In this document: positions 1-8,456 of the stretch, one piece after another
Layout of the letters: each line of letters opens with the position of its first letter
Position numbering within the stretch: the first letter of the stretch is position 1
DNA from: Bacillaceae bacterium OF18-1A
GTDB taxonomy: Bacteria > Bacillota > Bacilli > Bacillales > Bacillaceae_G
NCBI GenBank assembly: GCA_027694045.1
Contig: JAQEWB010000004.1
Coordinates: 186,001-250,000, forward strand
DNA: 64,000 nt
Direction of reading: 5' to 3'
The notes under the pieces: generated by a model
What the model was told of the DNA's origin: nothing
What the model saw: only the letters and a program-made list of their open reading frames with translations
Database searches by the model: none
Translations under genes and position numbers: made by a program

Positions 1-1
1 G

Positions 2-241
<240 letters not shown>

Positions 242-244
<3 letters not shown>

Positions 245-268
245 CACTTTTTAAGTGCTATTCTTTTT
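242..268 (+). terminator. Rho-independent terminator
   Basis: An 8-bp perfect stem (TAGCACTT / AAGTGCTA) with a three-base loop is followed by a T-rich tract. It starts inside the stop codon of the oxidoreductase gene. Confidence 0.8.
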
Positions 269-403
269 ACAATGATGGAGTAATTGAAGTTTCACTTTAT
301 TTCGAATATACCGTTTACCCTTGAAAAACTTAGTGTATATTGCTTATATTGTCATATAGTATTTATTTTTTAACAAAGCAATGAACGAACCAGGGGGCAC
401 AGT

Positions 404-814
404 ATGGCAATTAACATGAAAACAATCGAAGAATGGATTGCTGAATCAAACACAAGACAGGAAGAAGACTTTGGACACGTTATTGAAGAGATGAAAGAAG
501 TATGCGTCGGACTTGATAATGCGACATTAATTTATACGAAAAATGTATTTTGTTTCGGTAAGAAAGTAGAAGTATTGTTCTTCTTCCAAGACCATGTCGT
601 GATTGGACAAGAAAAAGAAGAGTATATTGAGATTGAAAAATTAAAGTATGATGCTATTACACATAGTAACTTAAAAACAAACGATAAAAATACAACGCTA
701 GAATTAAAGTTTGCTAACGGACAATCTATCAATTTAGATAGTTTAAATGATAACTACGGTACGAAAAATTGGTTATTTGCGAGACAAATTAAGAGTATTT
801 TTAAATTAATCTAG
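404..814 (+). CDS. small conserved cytoplasmic protein of unknown function
   Basis: A 136-residue soluble protein with no signal peptide or membrane segment. The ATG lies six bases after an AGGGGG ribosome binding site, which fixes the start. The N-terminal third is acidic and helical; the rest looks like alternating beta strands (for example VEVLFFFQDHVVIG) and could form a PH-like barrel, which is my inference. It may correspond to the Bacillus family DUF3908, but I cannot confirm that by eye. It stands alone between two terminators. No function can be given. Confidence 0.65.
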   Translation: MAINMKTIEEWIAESNTRQEEDFGHVIEEMKEVCVGLDNATLIYTKNVFCFGKKVEVLFFFQDHVVIGQEKEEYIEIEKLKYDAITHSNLKTNDKNTTLELKFANGQSINLDSLNDNYGTKNWLFARQIKSIFKLI

Positions 815-817
815 TAA

Positions 818-848
818 AAAGCAGGCCTCAAAGGGTCTGTTTTTTTTA
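818..848 (+). terminator. Rho-independent terminator
   Basis: A GC-containing stem (CAGGCC / GGGTCTG with one G-U pair) is followed by eight T residues. It ends the small gene at 404-814 and overlaps the 3' end of the converging methyltransferase. Confidence 0.65.
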
Positions 849-1433
849 CTTGGTCCCTACACAAAGGCATCCTCTTTCTTCATAACATTTCACATTTGTA
901 AATCCGGTCTTATAAAATAGGTTTATTAATTCTTCATTCGTTTTCCATTTCTCCATATGATAATGAATTTTAAAAGTTTCAGCCACTAATAAAAAAGATC
1001 CTTTCGGTTGTAGGACACGAAATACTTCTTTTATATCTTGTTCCACATCAGGCCAAAAGTAGTGTGTTTGAAAAGCGGTTATGAGATCGAAGAAGTTCGT
1101 ATGATAGGGAATAGAAGAAACGCTTGCTTGTTGAACAATGACTTTTTGTTTTTGAACATCTTTTATATTCGTCTGTATAGAATTTTTTACAGCTTGATCG
1201 GAGTAATCAATCCCATATATTTTCCCCAGTGGAGTTCGTTTTGAAAGAGTGTGTATCGTTTTACCGCCGCCACAACCGATATCTAATATGATTGCATCTT
1301 TCTTTATATGTACTTTCTGTAGTGCCCAATTGGTTAGTCTCGTATGTGCAGCGTTCATAATACAAAGCATGGAAGAACCAATTGTCCCGCGCGGATTTTT
1401 TGCTTGCTGGATTAATCGTTGTAAAATGCTCAA
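846..1433 (-). CDS. class I SAM-dependent methyltransferase
   Basis: It probably methylates a small molecule or lipid using S-adenosylmethionine. The glycine-rich motif I (AIILDIGCGGGKTIHTL) is followed by the acidic motif II (IYGIDYSD) and the FDLITAFQTHYFWPD segment, as in UbiE/Methyltransf_11 enzymes. The frame is open to 1484, but the best start is TTG at 1433: it lies eight bases after AAAGGAG, giving about 195 residues. The gene lies downstream of the peptide-modification cluster on the same strand, but a strong hairpin separates them, so a role in that pathway is only possible. The substrate is unknown. Confidence 0.75.
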   Translation of the reverse strand: MSILQRLIQQAKNPRGTIGSSMLCIMNAAHTRLTNWALQKVHIKKDAIILDIGCGGGKTIHTLSKRTPLGKIYGIDYSDQAVKNSIQTNIKDVQKQKVIVQQASVSSIPYHTNFFDLITAFQTHYFWPDVEQDIKEVFRVLQPKGSFLLVAETFKIHYHMEKWKTNEELINLFYKTGFTNVKCYEERGCLCVGTK

Positions 1434-1489
1434 GTTAAACTCTCCTTTTATGTAAGAATATATACTCACTTCTCTTTTTATCAAGTAAG

Positions 1490-1525
1490 TCCTTTAAAAA
1501 AAGCACGCCGATGAGCGGCGTGCTT
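1490..1525 (-). terminator. terminator of the TOMM maturation operon
   Basis: Read on the minus strand, AAGCACGCCG / CGGCGTGCTT closes a tetraloop-like hairpin followed by a run of T. It starts immediately after the SagB-like stop codon. Confidence 0.8.
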
Positions 1526-3067
1526 CTAATTACGTAAATCCCCTTTTAACCAATTCCGAGCCCGATACGCCCCAACTGGAATTTGAATGAGAGACGTTTC
1601 ATTTCCACCATCTATCCCGTACAACTGATCACATGAATTTGTATCAAAGCTAAGTAAAGGATGCCCAGCCATTCCCATAGCGGTCGCTGCGAAAATGAGT
1701 TTATGAACGAGGATACCAGCTTCCATTTGGTGGATACGATATCCTCTATAGTTTAATGCATTTGTATAGTAATCTTTCTTTCCGACTACATGTAGGCAAA
1801 GCGGTACTTGAAAAAGGTTTACGTTATCCATCGTCATACTAGATTGAAGGGGATAGCGAAGGTCTCCATATCGAAGTGGTTGTATGGAATGCGTTTTACT
1901 GTTATATGAATAAGCACCGTTTTCTATATCTTTTACGTTATAAAAACACCCATATAATGAGACACGTGCATTTTCATTTACATACTTACCGTCAAGGTCG
2001 TTGTAATAAGGGAAGGAAAGGCTCGTTTCTTGTAGTAAAGTAGCGAGCTCGGCTGCATCCCATTTTGTTAAAATAAAGTCAGCATCAGGGGAATACCGTT
2101 TTCTGCAAAGTTGTAAGAAATCATAAGATAAACGCTCTACTTTCGGCAGTTGTACAGCGTGCGCATCATGTTGATAGTGCTCTTCATGAGCTAGTGTTTG
2201 GAACTGTGCTGTCGATTCGATCATAGAAGCTTCATTTATTTTTGTTATCATCGGATATTCATTTACATATTTTGAGCGAACGAAATGTTCATGTGCTAAA
2301 GGCGGAATTTGTTGTAATAGCTCATGAGAAGTAATTGTTTTATGTTCACGGTAATCATTGTGAAACCAATTAGATTGCGGTTCTGTACTGAAAGGAACGA
2401 CAGCATATACGCTTTCTTCGCCTTCTGACAGTCCGAGTAAATGATTGATTGCCCGGTCTAGAAACTGAAAATATACGCCATTTGTGTAACCGAATTGTTT
2501 GGCACATTCAAGTAATTGTCCGATGAGAACACCACTATCTAATCCTTGAAGTCGATAGGAAAAATTATTGTATTTAAAGAAGTTTTTCCAAAACATGGTG
2601 GATACCAATGCAGCACCAAAACAAGATTGTATGTTACAACGATTGCCGAGTGCTTCTGTAATATAAGAATCGAAATTTCCTTCGCGAAGTAAGATAAGTC
2701 GGTGATGCGCGGCGTCGTAATGGTAAATGCCGTCTGGATAATCGTCAATTTTTAAATATATATACAATTCATTTGGATATAAAGCGCCGCCGGAAGGGAT
2801 AGATCTCCGAAATAAAATTTTCTCGCTATTTAGCTGACATAATTGGGTTAAACCAAATGAACACCAAAGATAATGACCAATCTCATCTAAAGTAGGTGTA
2901 GTAGAAGAGTTAGGTAAAGATAATGGGATTTCTAAAGAGAGAGGGATAATAGGTAAGTTTCGATATAATTTATAAGGAAGCGGTGCATCTTCCCAGTCCA
3001 CTTCATGATTTGGCATAATTTCATCGATAGAGAAATGGAGATGATGTAAAAAAGTATCTAGTTGCAT
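1526..3067 (-). CDS. SagB-type FMN-dependent dehydrogenase for thiazole/oxazole peptide maturation
   Basis: SagB-like enzymes oxidise azolines, formed from Cys/Ser/Thr, to aromatic thiazoles or oxazoles using FMN. This 513-residue protein has the nitroreductase fold seen twice. The first half (about residues 60-240) contains the FMN-contacting SIPSGGALYPNELYIYL segment. The second half (about 320-510) has QMEAGILVHKLIFAATAMGM and ends with the conserved IPVGAYR. It is the last gene of a three-gene minus-strand operon, 16 bases after the YcaO gene. Family knowledge points to the heterocycloanthracin-type cluster of the B. cereus group. Which residues are modified cannot be told without the substrate. 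Confidence 0.88.
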   Translation of the reverse strand: MQLDTFLHHLHFSIDEIMPNHEVDWEDAPLPYKLYRNLPIIPLSLEIPLSLPNSSTTPTLDEIGHYLWCSFGLTQLCQLNSEKILFRRSIPSGGALYPNELYIYLKIDDYPDGIYHYDAAHHRLILLREGNFDSYITEALGNRCNIQSCFGAALVSTMFWKNFFKYNNFSYRLQGLDSGVLIGQLLECAKQFGYTNGVYFQFLDRAINHLLGLSEGEESVYAVVPFSTEPQSNWFHNDYREHKTITSHELLQQIPPLAHEHFVRSKYVNEYPMITKINEASMIESTAQFQTLAHEEHYQHDAHAVQLPKVERLSYDFLQLCRKRYSPDADFILTKWDAAELATLLQETSLSFPYYNDLDGKYVNENARVSLYGCFYNVKDIENGAYSYNSKTHSIQPLRYGDLRYPLQSSMTMDNVNLFQVPLCLHVVGKKDYYTNALNYRGYRIHQMEAGILVHKLIFAATAMGMAGHPLLSFDTNSCDQLYGIDGGNETSLIQIPVGAYRARNWLKGDLRN

Positions 3068-3083
3068 GAAATCCCCTCCTTTA

Positions 3084-5033
3084 CTATGGAAACGGGTGCG
3101 GATGTGGATTTAATTGTTCAGTCGTTAAAGGTTCGTCTGTATATCCAAGTGTCATCGGTACGGTATACACTCGATCTAGCCCTGTAAGTCGAGTGAGATG
3201 GTGACCAAATGTCATCGGTAGCATGCCTGGAATAATGACTTTTACACAATGTAATCCATTTTTTTCTATAAGAGGTACTGTTTGATCGACAACGATTACT
3301 TCAAGTCCAGATTGCCCTAGACGGTTTAAAAGTTGATTAAGATCGGATGTTAAATCTAGATCAACTGATTGTAATGCATTCATTTCTTGGAATGTTTGCA
3401 CCGGGGCATCCCCGCGTAAAAGGAAGTGAAGACGTTCTTCTGCTTCTTTCAATCCGTACAGCATACTATGGTCTTCCATTTTATTTACGAGATAAGGATC
3501 TTGTAAGCAGTTTTCGTAGTGCCCTCTTTTTTGTTCAAGTTCATCGTCTGTTATTAGTAACATACCTGCTATTTCGTGAATGGCACTCTTTAGAGCACGG
3601 ACGGGGTCTAAATGTGAGCCTCCCGCACAAACAACGTTCATCCCACTGTCACGTGTATTTTTCGCAATTACCCATAAGCTTGGGATACCATGTTCCATTG
3701 TCGCGTTAAAAGCGTGTAATTCATACCCGGTAATCGTTCGTAATCGCTGAATCATTAATTGTAATTCCGTATCGTCTGCTGAACTAAGGTCAAGGCGGGG
3801 GAGAGGTAATTCGGCATACCAAGTAAGCAAAAAGGCATCACGCTCTACAATTTCTAAAATACCATGAAAAATCGCTTCTTCTAAACTACCACCAATTGCA
3901 CATCCATTTGATGTCTCATACACGAAAGCATCTCGATGGCCGAGGCTATAATAAGCGATTGATTCAGGAACTAAAAGTGGTCTGTTTTGTAATAAAGAAT
4001 AGCCCCATACCCAGTTTTGTTCATAATCAGGGTCAAATGGCTTAAATGGAAAATTATCACGATTGTAATGTTCATTTGTATGTACACCGAGCGAGAGGGG
4101 ATTTAGTGCATGATCCTCTAGTTCACGAAAACTACCATGTATATTTGTCTTTTTCCCGCGAGGTGACATACCACAATATCGTTCTAAACCTTCTAAAATA
4201 GCAGTTGCTTCACTCATTGCAAATGAATGAGTTCGGCCCGCAACACCTTCATTTCCGAACATTAATGGCATGTTTATAATGACGTCAGCAAACGGTAATA
4301 AAGAATGCTGCATTTTGCCATTCAACATACCAGTTCGATAATCTAAATAGTCTTTCGTTAAAAATGAATTAAGCTCGTGAATCGAACGGCAGCGATACGT
4401 TTCAGTACTTGTTTTTAAGCTAGGTTGTAAAGAAAGTTCTGCTGCATCTGCAGTATCATCATGTAAATTGCTACATATAAGGCAGAGAGGATCAGGAAGG
4501 AAAGAATGCCGCGTACATTGCAGCGTTTGTAAGTTTAGTAAAATGAGTTCATTTTCTAAAGAAGAACGGTTATGAGTTAATATTTTCTCTGTTTCTATAC
4601 AAATAAGATGACACATTTGTAACATGCCATTTTGAGTGGCACGTACATCGCGTCTCGTCACGTCATCGGCTTTTACTGCGTATTTTCGCTGTAGTTCCCA
4701 CATTTCTTTTTGATCAAAGCCAGCGATAAAGCGCCGTCCATCGGCACAATGGGTACATCCCGCTACAAGAGGATGTATGTAAGGGCCGATAACACCTTCA
4801 CCAAATGAAGTAAATGCGCGTAGCCACGGAATCTCATTTGAACGAAAAACCATCTCAGCATCATGATGAATAGTAGAAGGAGAGCCATCGTGTAATACGA
4901 GAGCGAGGTGAATATTTTCAGAGAGTCCTTCTGCTATAGTATGTTGGCGAATGATGGAATATTGTTTGCACAATTGATCATGTACATAGTTTGCAAGTAG
5001 GCCATCTCCTACAAGTAATATATTTTGTGTCAT
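3084..5033 (-). CDS. TOMM cyclodehydratase: partner domain fused to YcaO
   Basis: The protein activates backbone amides with ATP so that Cys/Ser/Thr side chains cyclise into azolines. It is a 649-residue fusion. The N-terminal part (about 1-200) is the E1/ThiF-like partner domain with two cysteine pairs, C93/C96 and C184/C187, that should hold zinc. The YcaO part (about 215-649) carries the ATP/Mg motifs SEATAILEGLERYCG and EEAIFHGILEIVERDA. The C-terminus ends NPHPHPFP, the PxPxP tail needed for activity in azoline-forming YcaO enzymes. Its ATG overlaps the stop of the upstream gene by four bases, so the two are translationally coupled. Confidence 0.9.
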   Translation of the reverse strand: MTQNILLVGDGLLANYVHDQLCKQYSIIRQHTIAEGLSENIHLALVLHDGSPSTIHHDAEMVFRSNEIPWLRAFTSFGEGVIGPYIHPLVAGCTHCADGRRFIAGFDQKEMWELQRKYAVKADDVTRRDVRATQNGMLQMCHLICIETEKILTHNRSSLENELILLNLQTLQCTRHSFLPDPLCLICSNLHDDTADAAELSLQPSLKTSTETYRCRSIHELNSFLTKDYLDYRTGMLNGKMQHSLLPFADVIINMPLMFGNEGVAGRTHSFAMSEATAILEGLERYCGMSPRGKKTNIHGSFRELEDHALNPLSLGVHTNEHYNRDNFPFKPFDPDYEQNWVWGYSLLQNRPLLVPESIAYYSLGHRDAFVYETSNGCAIGGSLEEAIFHGILEIVERDAFLLTWYAELPLPRLDLSSADDTELQLMIQRLRTITGYELHAFNATMEHGIPSLWVIAKNTRDSGMNVVCAGGSHLDPVRALKSAIHEIAGMLLITDDELEQKRGHYENCLQDPYLVNKMEDHSMLYGLKEAEERLHFLLRGDAPVQTFQEMNALQSVDLDLTSDLNQLLNRLGQSGLEVIVVDQTVPLIEKNGLHCVKVIIPGMLPMTFGHHLTRLTGLDRVYTVPMTLGYTDEPLTTEQLNPHPHPFP

Positions 5034-6949
5034 AGGCCGTCCTCCTTTGCAATTAATACCCCATACACACCATCTAAATTTTCTTTCAAAAATGATTCAA
5101 TCGCCAAATCAAATACGAACGGATAAAAGTTATGTTCCGCTAAATGTTGTAAGGCGACCTGTAAAGATGGCACATCTGGAATTTCTTCGTCTGCTTGTAT
5201 TTCTACTCTAAAAGAATCGGCTTCATACAAAATAATAGATGAGTTAGGTAAAATATTAGCTCTGTAAGGAATCTCTTCATTTTGGATATGGAGAAGTGAT
5301 AGCTGTAGTGCGTTTCGCAAGGCTAACGTCATATTGATACTCGATGCGCCGTACCATCTATCATTAATACCGATCCAAACGACAGGGAAACTGAGTATCT
5401 CCTCACTTATTGCTATTTTAGGTGTTTCACAAATTGTAGAGAGGGCATCGTAATAAAATCTACAATGTTTATCGTGAAGGTCAGTTAAGTCAATTGTTGT
5501 TATTTCTTCTACCATATAGGAATGCCGCTCATACAGTTTATTATTTAAATGTTGTTGTAGTGCGCGGTATACACCTTCTGCCATCGTTTCTCCAGCACCG
5601 ATACCGATATCGTTATGTTCGGGAATAAGGCGATGAATGATTTCTGCTACATATGTTTCAATTCCTGTTAAACCAGCTTCTCGGCGCGCTTCATTATGTG
5701 TTAATCCGCCGCAAGTCATAAGAGGAAGAAGGGAAGTAGGCCCATCTGATAGTGGAGTAGCTACTTGAATATTACATTGTGATAAAGGTAATTGATATAA
5801 GTCTTGTTCATCCCACACATGGAATATGCCAGTTTCTTTTGAAGTTAATGAATCAAAAAAACGGAATAACTCAGTTGAAGTATGTTGGTTGGATCGTTGT
5901 TCAAGTTTTTCTGGAAGGTTTTCTATTGTATCAATTGTAAAACTTTCATCAGTTGCAAGAAGGTGTTTTATAAATGGGTGCCATGTTCCTTCGAGTGTTT
6001 CATAGTTTAATAAAAAGAATTGTGGTTCTTTTTCTCGGTAAGCATCACTAGCGATGTGTTTAAATAATTCAAAAACGATTATATTTGCTAACATTGCCGA
6101 TGTAATAGGAGAGAAGGAGTCTGGTGAATTTTCATTTTGTAAAGTCGTTTCATGTAGCCGATGCCAGGCAGATTCCCAACATTCTTCACGGTCTGCTATT
6201 ACGACAGGTCCGGCTAAACCTATATTTGCTAAACAAATGGCTGGTATGAAATTCTTTTCTATTTCTCTACAAATCGTGTGAACTGCTTTTAAAGCTTCAA
6301 TATCTCCATTTTGAGAAACGTACAATATCCAGTCGAAAGGCTCGAACACTTCATGCAAGGGACGATCAATTGTCGTATCTATTTCTTGAATAAGTACGTT
6401 GTCATCCATTTCATATGCACGTTCTATTAGCTCATGTATTCGGGCATAGTTTGTTTCGTCCCGATCTGTAACGAGGTAATGAAATGTAGGTAAACCAGAT
6501 TCTAATAAAGAAGAGACTAGGGAAGTAAGTATATCCCCAGAACCAATTATAAGGACATTTGCCGCGCGGTACGTTTCGAACTTTAAAGCGCCGGAATGGG
6601 AATCAGCTTCTAGAAATTCGATTTGAGAAGCGTATCTGTCGAGTAATTCACTATTTAATTCATGCGGAGCATCTTGACTTACATCACGAACGAACCCATT
6701 TTCATATAAAATCTCTCCAATTTCAAATACACGATTTTGATAGGGGAGAGGGAGACCGTCGGTTATTTCTGCTAAAGAGTACTGACCGTTAAACATAGGC
6801 ATTAATTTTTCAATCCAGTTAAAAATACCATCACCGTCCATGCGAAATGAACTGGCGTTATTTCGAAAATAGACACCTCCGTTTGAATCGGGAAGGAAGA
6901 ACGTATCTTTATTTGCTTTAAGTTTTGCATGAGCTGGAAGGTTACTCAT
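5030..6949 (-). CDS. ThiF-like thiazole-containing bacteriocin maturation protein
   Basis: This 639-residue protein belongs to the 'ocin ThiF-like' group that accompanies fused YcaO cyclodehydratases in bacilli. It probably binds the leader peptide and presents it to the cyclodehydratase. The N-terminus (about 1-90) resembles a winged-helix/RRE-like region. A degenerate nucleotide-binding segment, VLIIGSGDILTSLVSSLLESG (about 128-148), starts the E1-like domain. No CxxC zinc pairs are evident. It is the first gene of the operon, with a GGAGG site just before its ATG. The family assignment is firm; the exact step is inferred. Confidence 0.82.
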   Translation of the reverse strand: MSNLPAHAKLKANKDTFFLPDSNGGVYFRNNASSFRMDGDGIFNWIEKLMPMFNGQYSLAEITDGLPLPYQNRVFEIGEILYENGFVRDVSQDAPHELNSELLDRYASQIEFLEADSHSGALKFETYRAANVLIIGSGDILTSLVSSLLESGLPTFHYLVTDRDETNYARIHELIERAYEMDDNVLIQEIDTTIDRPLHEVFEPFDWILYVSQNGDIEALKAVHTICREIEKNFIPAICLANIGLAGPVVIADREECWESAWHRLHETTLQNENSPDSFSPITSAMLANIIVFELFKHIASDAYREKEPQFFLLNYETLEGTWHPFIKHLLATDESFTIDTIENLPEKLEQRSNQHTSTELFRFFDSLTSKETGIFHVWDEQDLYQLPLSQCNIQVATPLSDGPTSLLPLMTCGGLTHNEARREAGLTGIETYVAEIIHRLIPEHNDIGIGAGETMAEGVYRALQQHLNNKLYERHSYMVEEITTIDLTDLHDKHCRFYYDALSTICETPKIAISEEILSFPVVWIGINDRWYGASSINMTLALRNALQLSLLHIQNEEIPYRANILPNSSIILYEADSFRVEIQADEEIPDVPSLQVALQHLAEHNFYPFVFDLAIESFLKENLDGVYGVLIAKEDGL

Positions 6950-7024
6950 TTTAATCCTCCTTACGTTTTAGGCATACATTATTAGCTTATGTCATGTAAT
7001 TTGTCCGGTATGAACACAATAAAA

Positions 7025-7058
7025 AAAGGCTGTAGAATGAATTCATTCTACAGCCTTT
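7025..7058 (-). terminator. terminator after odhB (perfect 34-bp palindrome)
   Basis: AAAGGCTGTAGAATGAA and its exact reverse complement form a 34-bp palindrome. On the minus strand it is followed by a T run, so it ends odhB transcription before the TOMM operon. Confidence 0.85.
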
Positions 7059-7075
7059 AATAGACTCTTAGTTCA

Positions 7076-8332
7076 TCAACCTTCTAATAATAATGATTTT
7101 GGATCTTCAAGCATATCTTTAACAGCAACAAGGAAGCTAACTGCTTCTTTACCATCAACAATACGGTGATCGTAAGATAAAGCAATGTACATCATTGGGC
7201 GGTTTTCCATACGCTCGTTATCAATTGCAACTGGGCGTACTTGGATTTTATGCATTCCTAAAATACCAACTTGTGGGCTGTTTAGGATTGGTGTTGACAT
7301 TAGAGAACCGAATACACCACCGTTTGTAATTGTGAATGTACCACCTTGTAATTCTTTTAATGAAAGTTTGTTATCGCGTGCTTTTTTACCTAATTCACGA
7401 ATTTCGCTTTCGATTTCAGCGAAGTTTAATTGGTTCGCATCGCGTACAACTGGAACAACTAATCCATCTGGAGCTGCTACTGCAATACCGATATCATAGA
7501 ATTTTTTAATGATAAGCTCGTCGCCTTGAATTTCAGCATTTAATAATGGGAATTGTTTTAATGCTGCAACAACTGCTTTTGTGAAGAATGACATGAAACC
7601 AAGACGTACATCATGTTTTTTCTCGAAAGCATCTTTGCGCTCTTTACGTAATTCCATGATTGCACTCATATCAACTTCGTTAAATGTTGTTAACATTGCA
7701 GATGTTTGTTGAACTTCTACAAGGCGTTTTGCAATTGTTTGACGGCGGCGGGACATTTTCACACGCTCAACTGGTTTTTCGAATTCAGTTTTTGCAACTG
7801 GAGCAGGAGCTGGACTTTTAGGAGCAGCTGGTGCTTCTTTTGGTGCTGCAACATGAGCTTGTACATCATGTGGTCTCACACGTCCAAGTGGATCTGTGCT
7901 ACGTACGTCGTTTAAGTCGATTCCTAATTCACGAGCCATTTTTCTAGCAGCTGGTGATGCGATAGGACGGTTTGTATTTGGTAGACCTTGTAGAGTTGCA
8001 GTTTGTTCAGCACTTGGAGCTGCTGCTTTCGGTGCTTCAACTGTTTCTTGTTTTGGTTGCTCAGCCGGTGCAGGTGTACTTACTGCAACTGGAGTGCCAT
8101 TAGCATCTAAAATTGCGATAGTTGCTCCAACTTCAACTGTATCCCCAGGTTCGCCTAGTAACTTCGATACAATACCTGAATCTTCTGCAATGATTTCTAC
8201 ATTGACTTTATCTGTTTCAAGCTCAACAACGCTGCCACCTTTCTCAACTTTGTCGCCCACGTTGATAAGCCATTGTGAAATAGTTCCTTCGGTAATAGAT
8301 TCTGCAAGCTCAGGTACTTTAATTTCGATCAT
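7076..8332 (-). CDS. odhB: 2-oxoglutarate dehydrogenase E2 (dihydrolipoamide succinyltransferase)
   Basis: E2 transfers the succinyl group from lipoamide to CoA in the TCA cycle. Domains are in the usual order: a lipoyl domain at 1-76 with the lipoylated lysine K42 in [11 protein letters not shown], an Ala/Pro-rich linker, a peripheral subunit-binding domain at about 121-162, a second linker, and the acyltransferase core from about 190. The core ends with [13 protein letters not shown], which carries the catalytic His (H389) and Asp (D393). The length of 418 residues is normal. It lies 124 bases downstream of odhA on the same strand, so the pair is an operon as in other bacilli. Confidence 0.97.
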   Translation of the reverse strand: MIEIKVPELAESITEGTISQWLINVGDKVEKGGSVVELETDKVNVEIIAEDSGIVSKLLGEPGDTVEVGATIAILDANGTPVAVSTPAPAEQPKQETVEAPKAAAPSAEQTATLQGLPNTNRPIASPAARKMARELGIDLNDVRSTDPLGRVRPHDVQAHVAAPKEAPAAPKSPAPAPVAKTEFEKPVERVKMSRRRQTIAKRLVEVQQTSAMLTTFNEVDMSAIMELRKERKDAFEKKHDVRLGFMSFFTKAVVAALKQFPLLNAEIQGDELIIKKFYDIGIAVAAPDGLVVPVVRDANQLNFAEIESEIRELGKKARDNKLSLKELQGGTFTITNGGVFGSLMSTPILNSPQVGILGMHKIQVRPVAIDNERMENRPMMYIALSYDHRIVDGKEAVSFLVAVKDMLEDPKSLLLEG

Positions 8333-8456
8333 TTTAAATGTCCTCCCCTTATTTGCCTAACGGTGTGTTTTTTCTTCTTTTGACTTCGGTAATCTCCATT
8401 TGTTAGCCTGACCTTGGGCAGAATATCTGCCCAAGACAAGCTAGAAACTGCATGTA

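Noticed and set aside
281..302. AGTTTCACTTTATTTCG, matching the bcr1 3' end
   Set aside because: Only about 15 bases match and no 5' end is visible, so a repeat cannot be claimed. It may be a very short bcr1 remnant.
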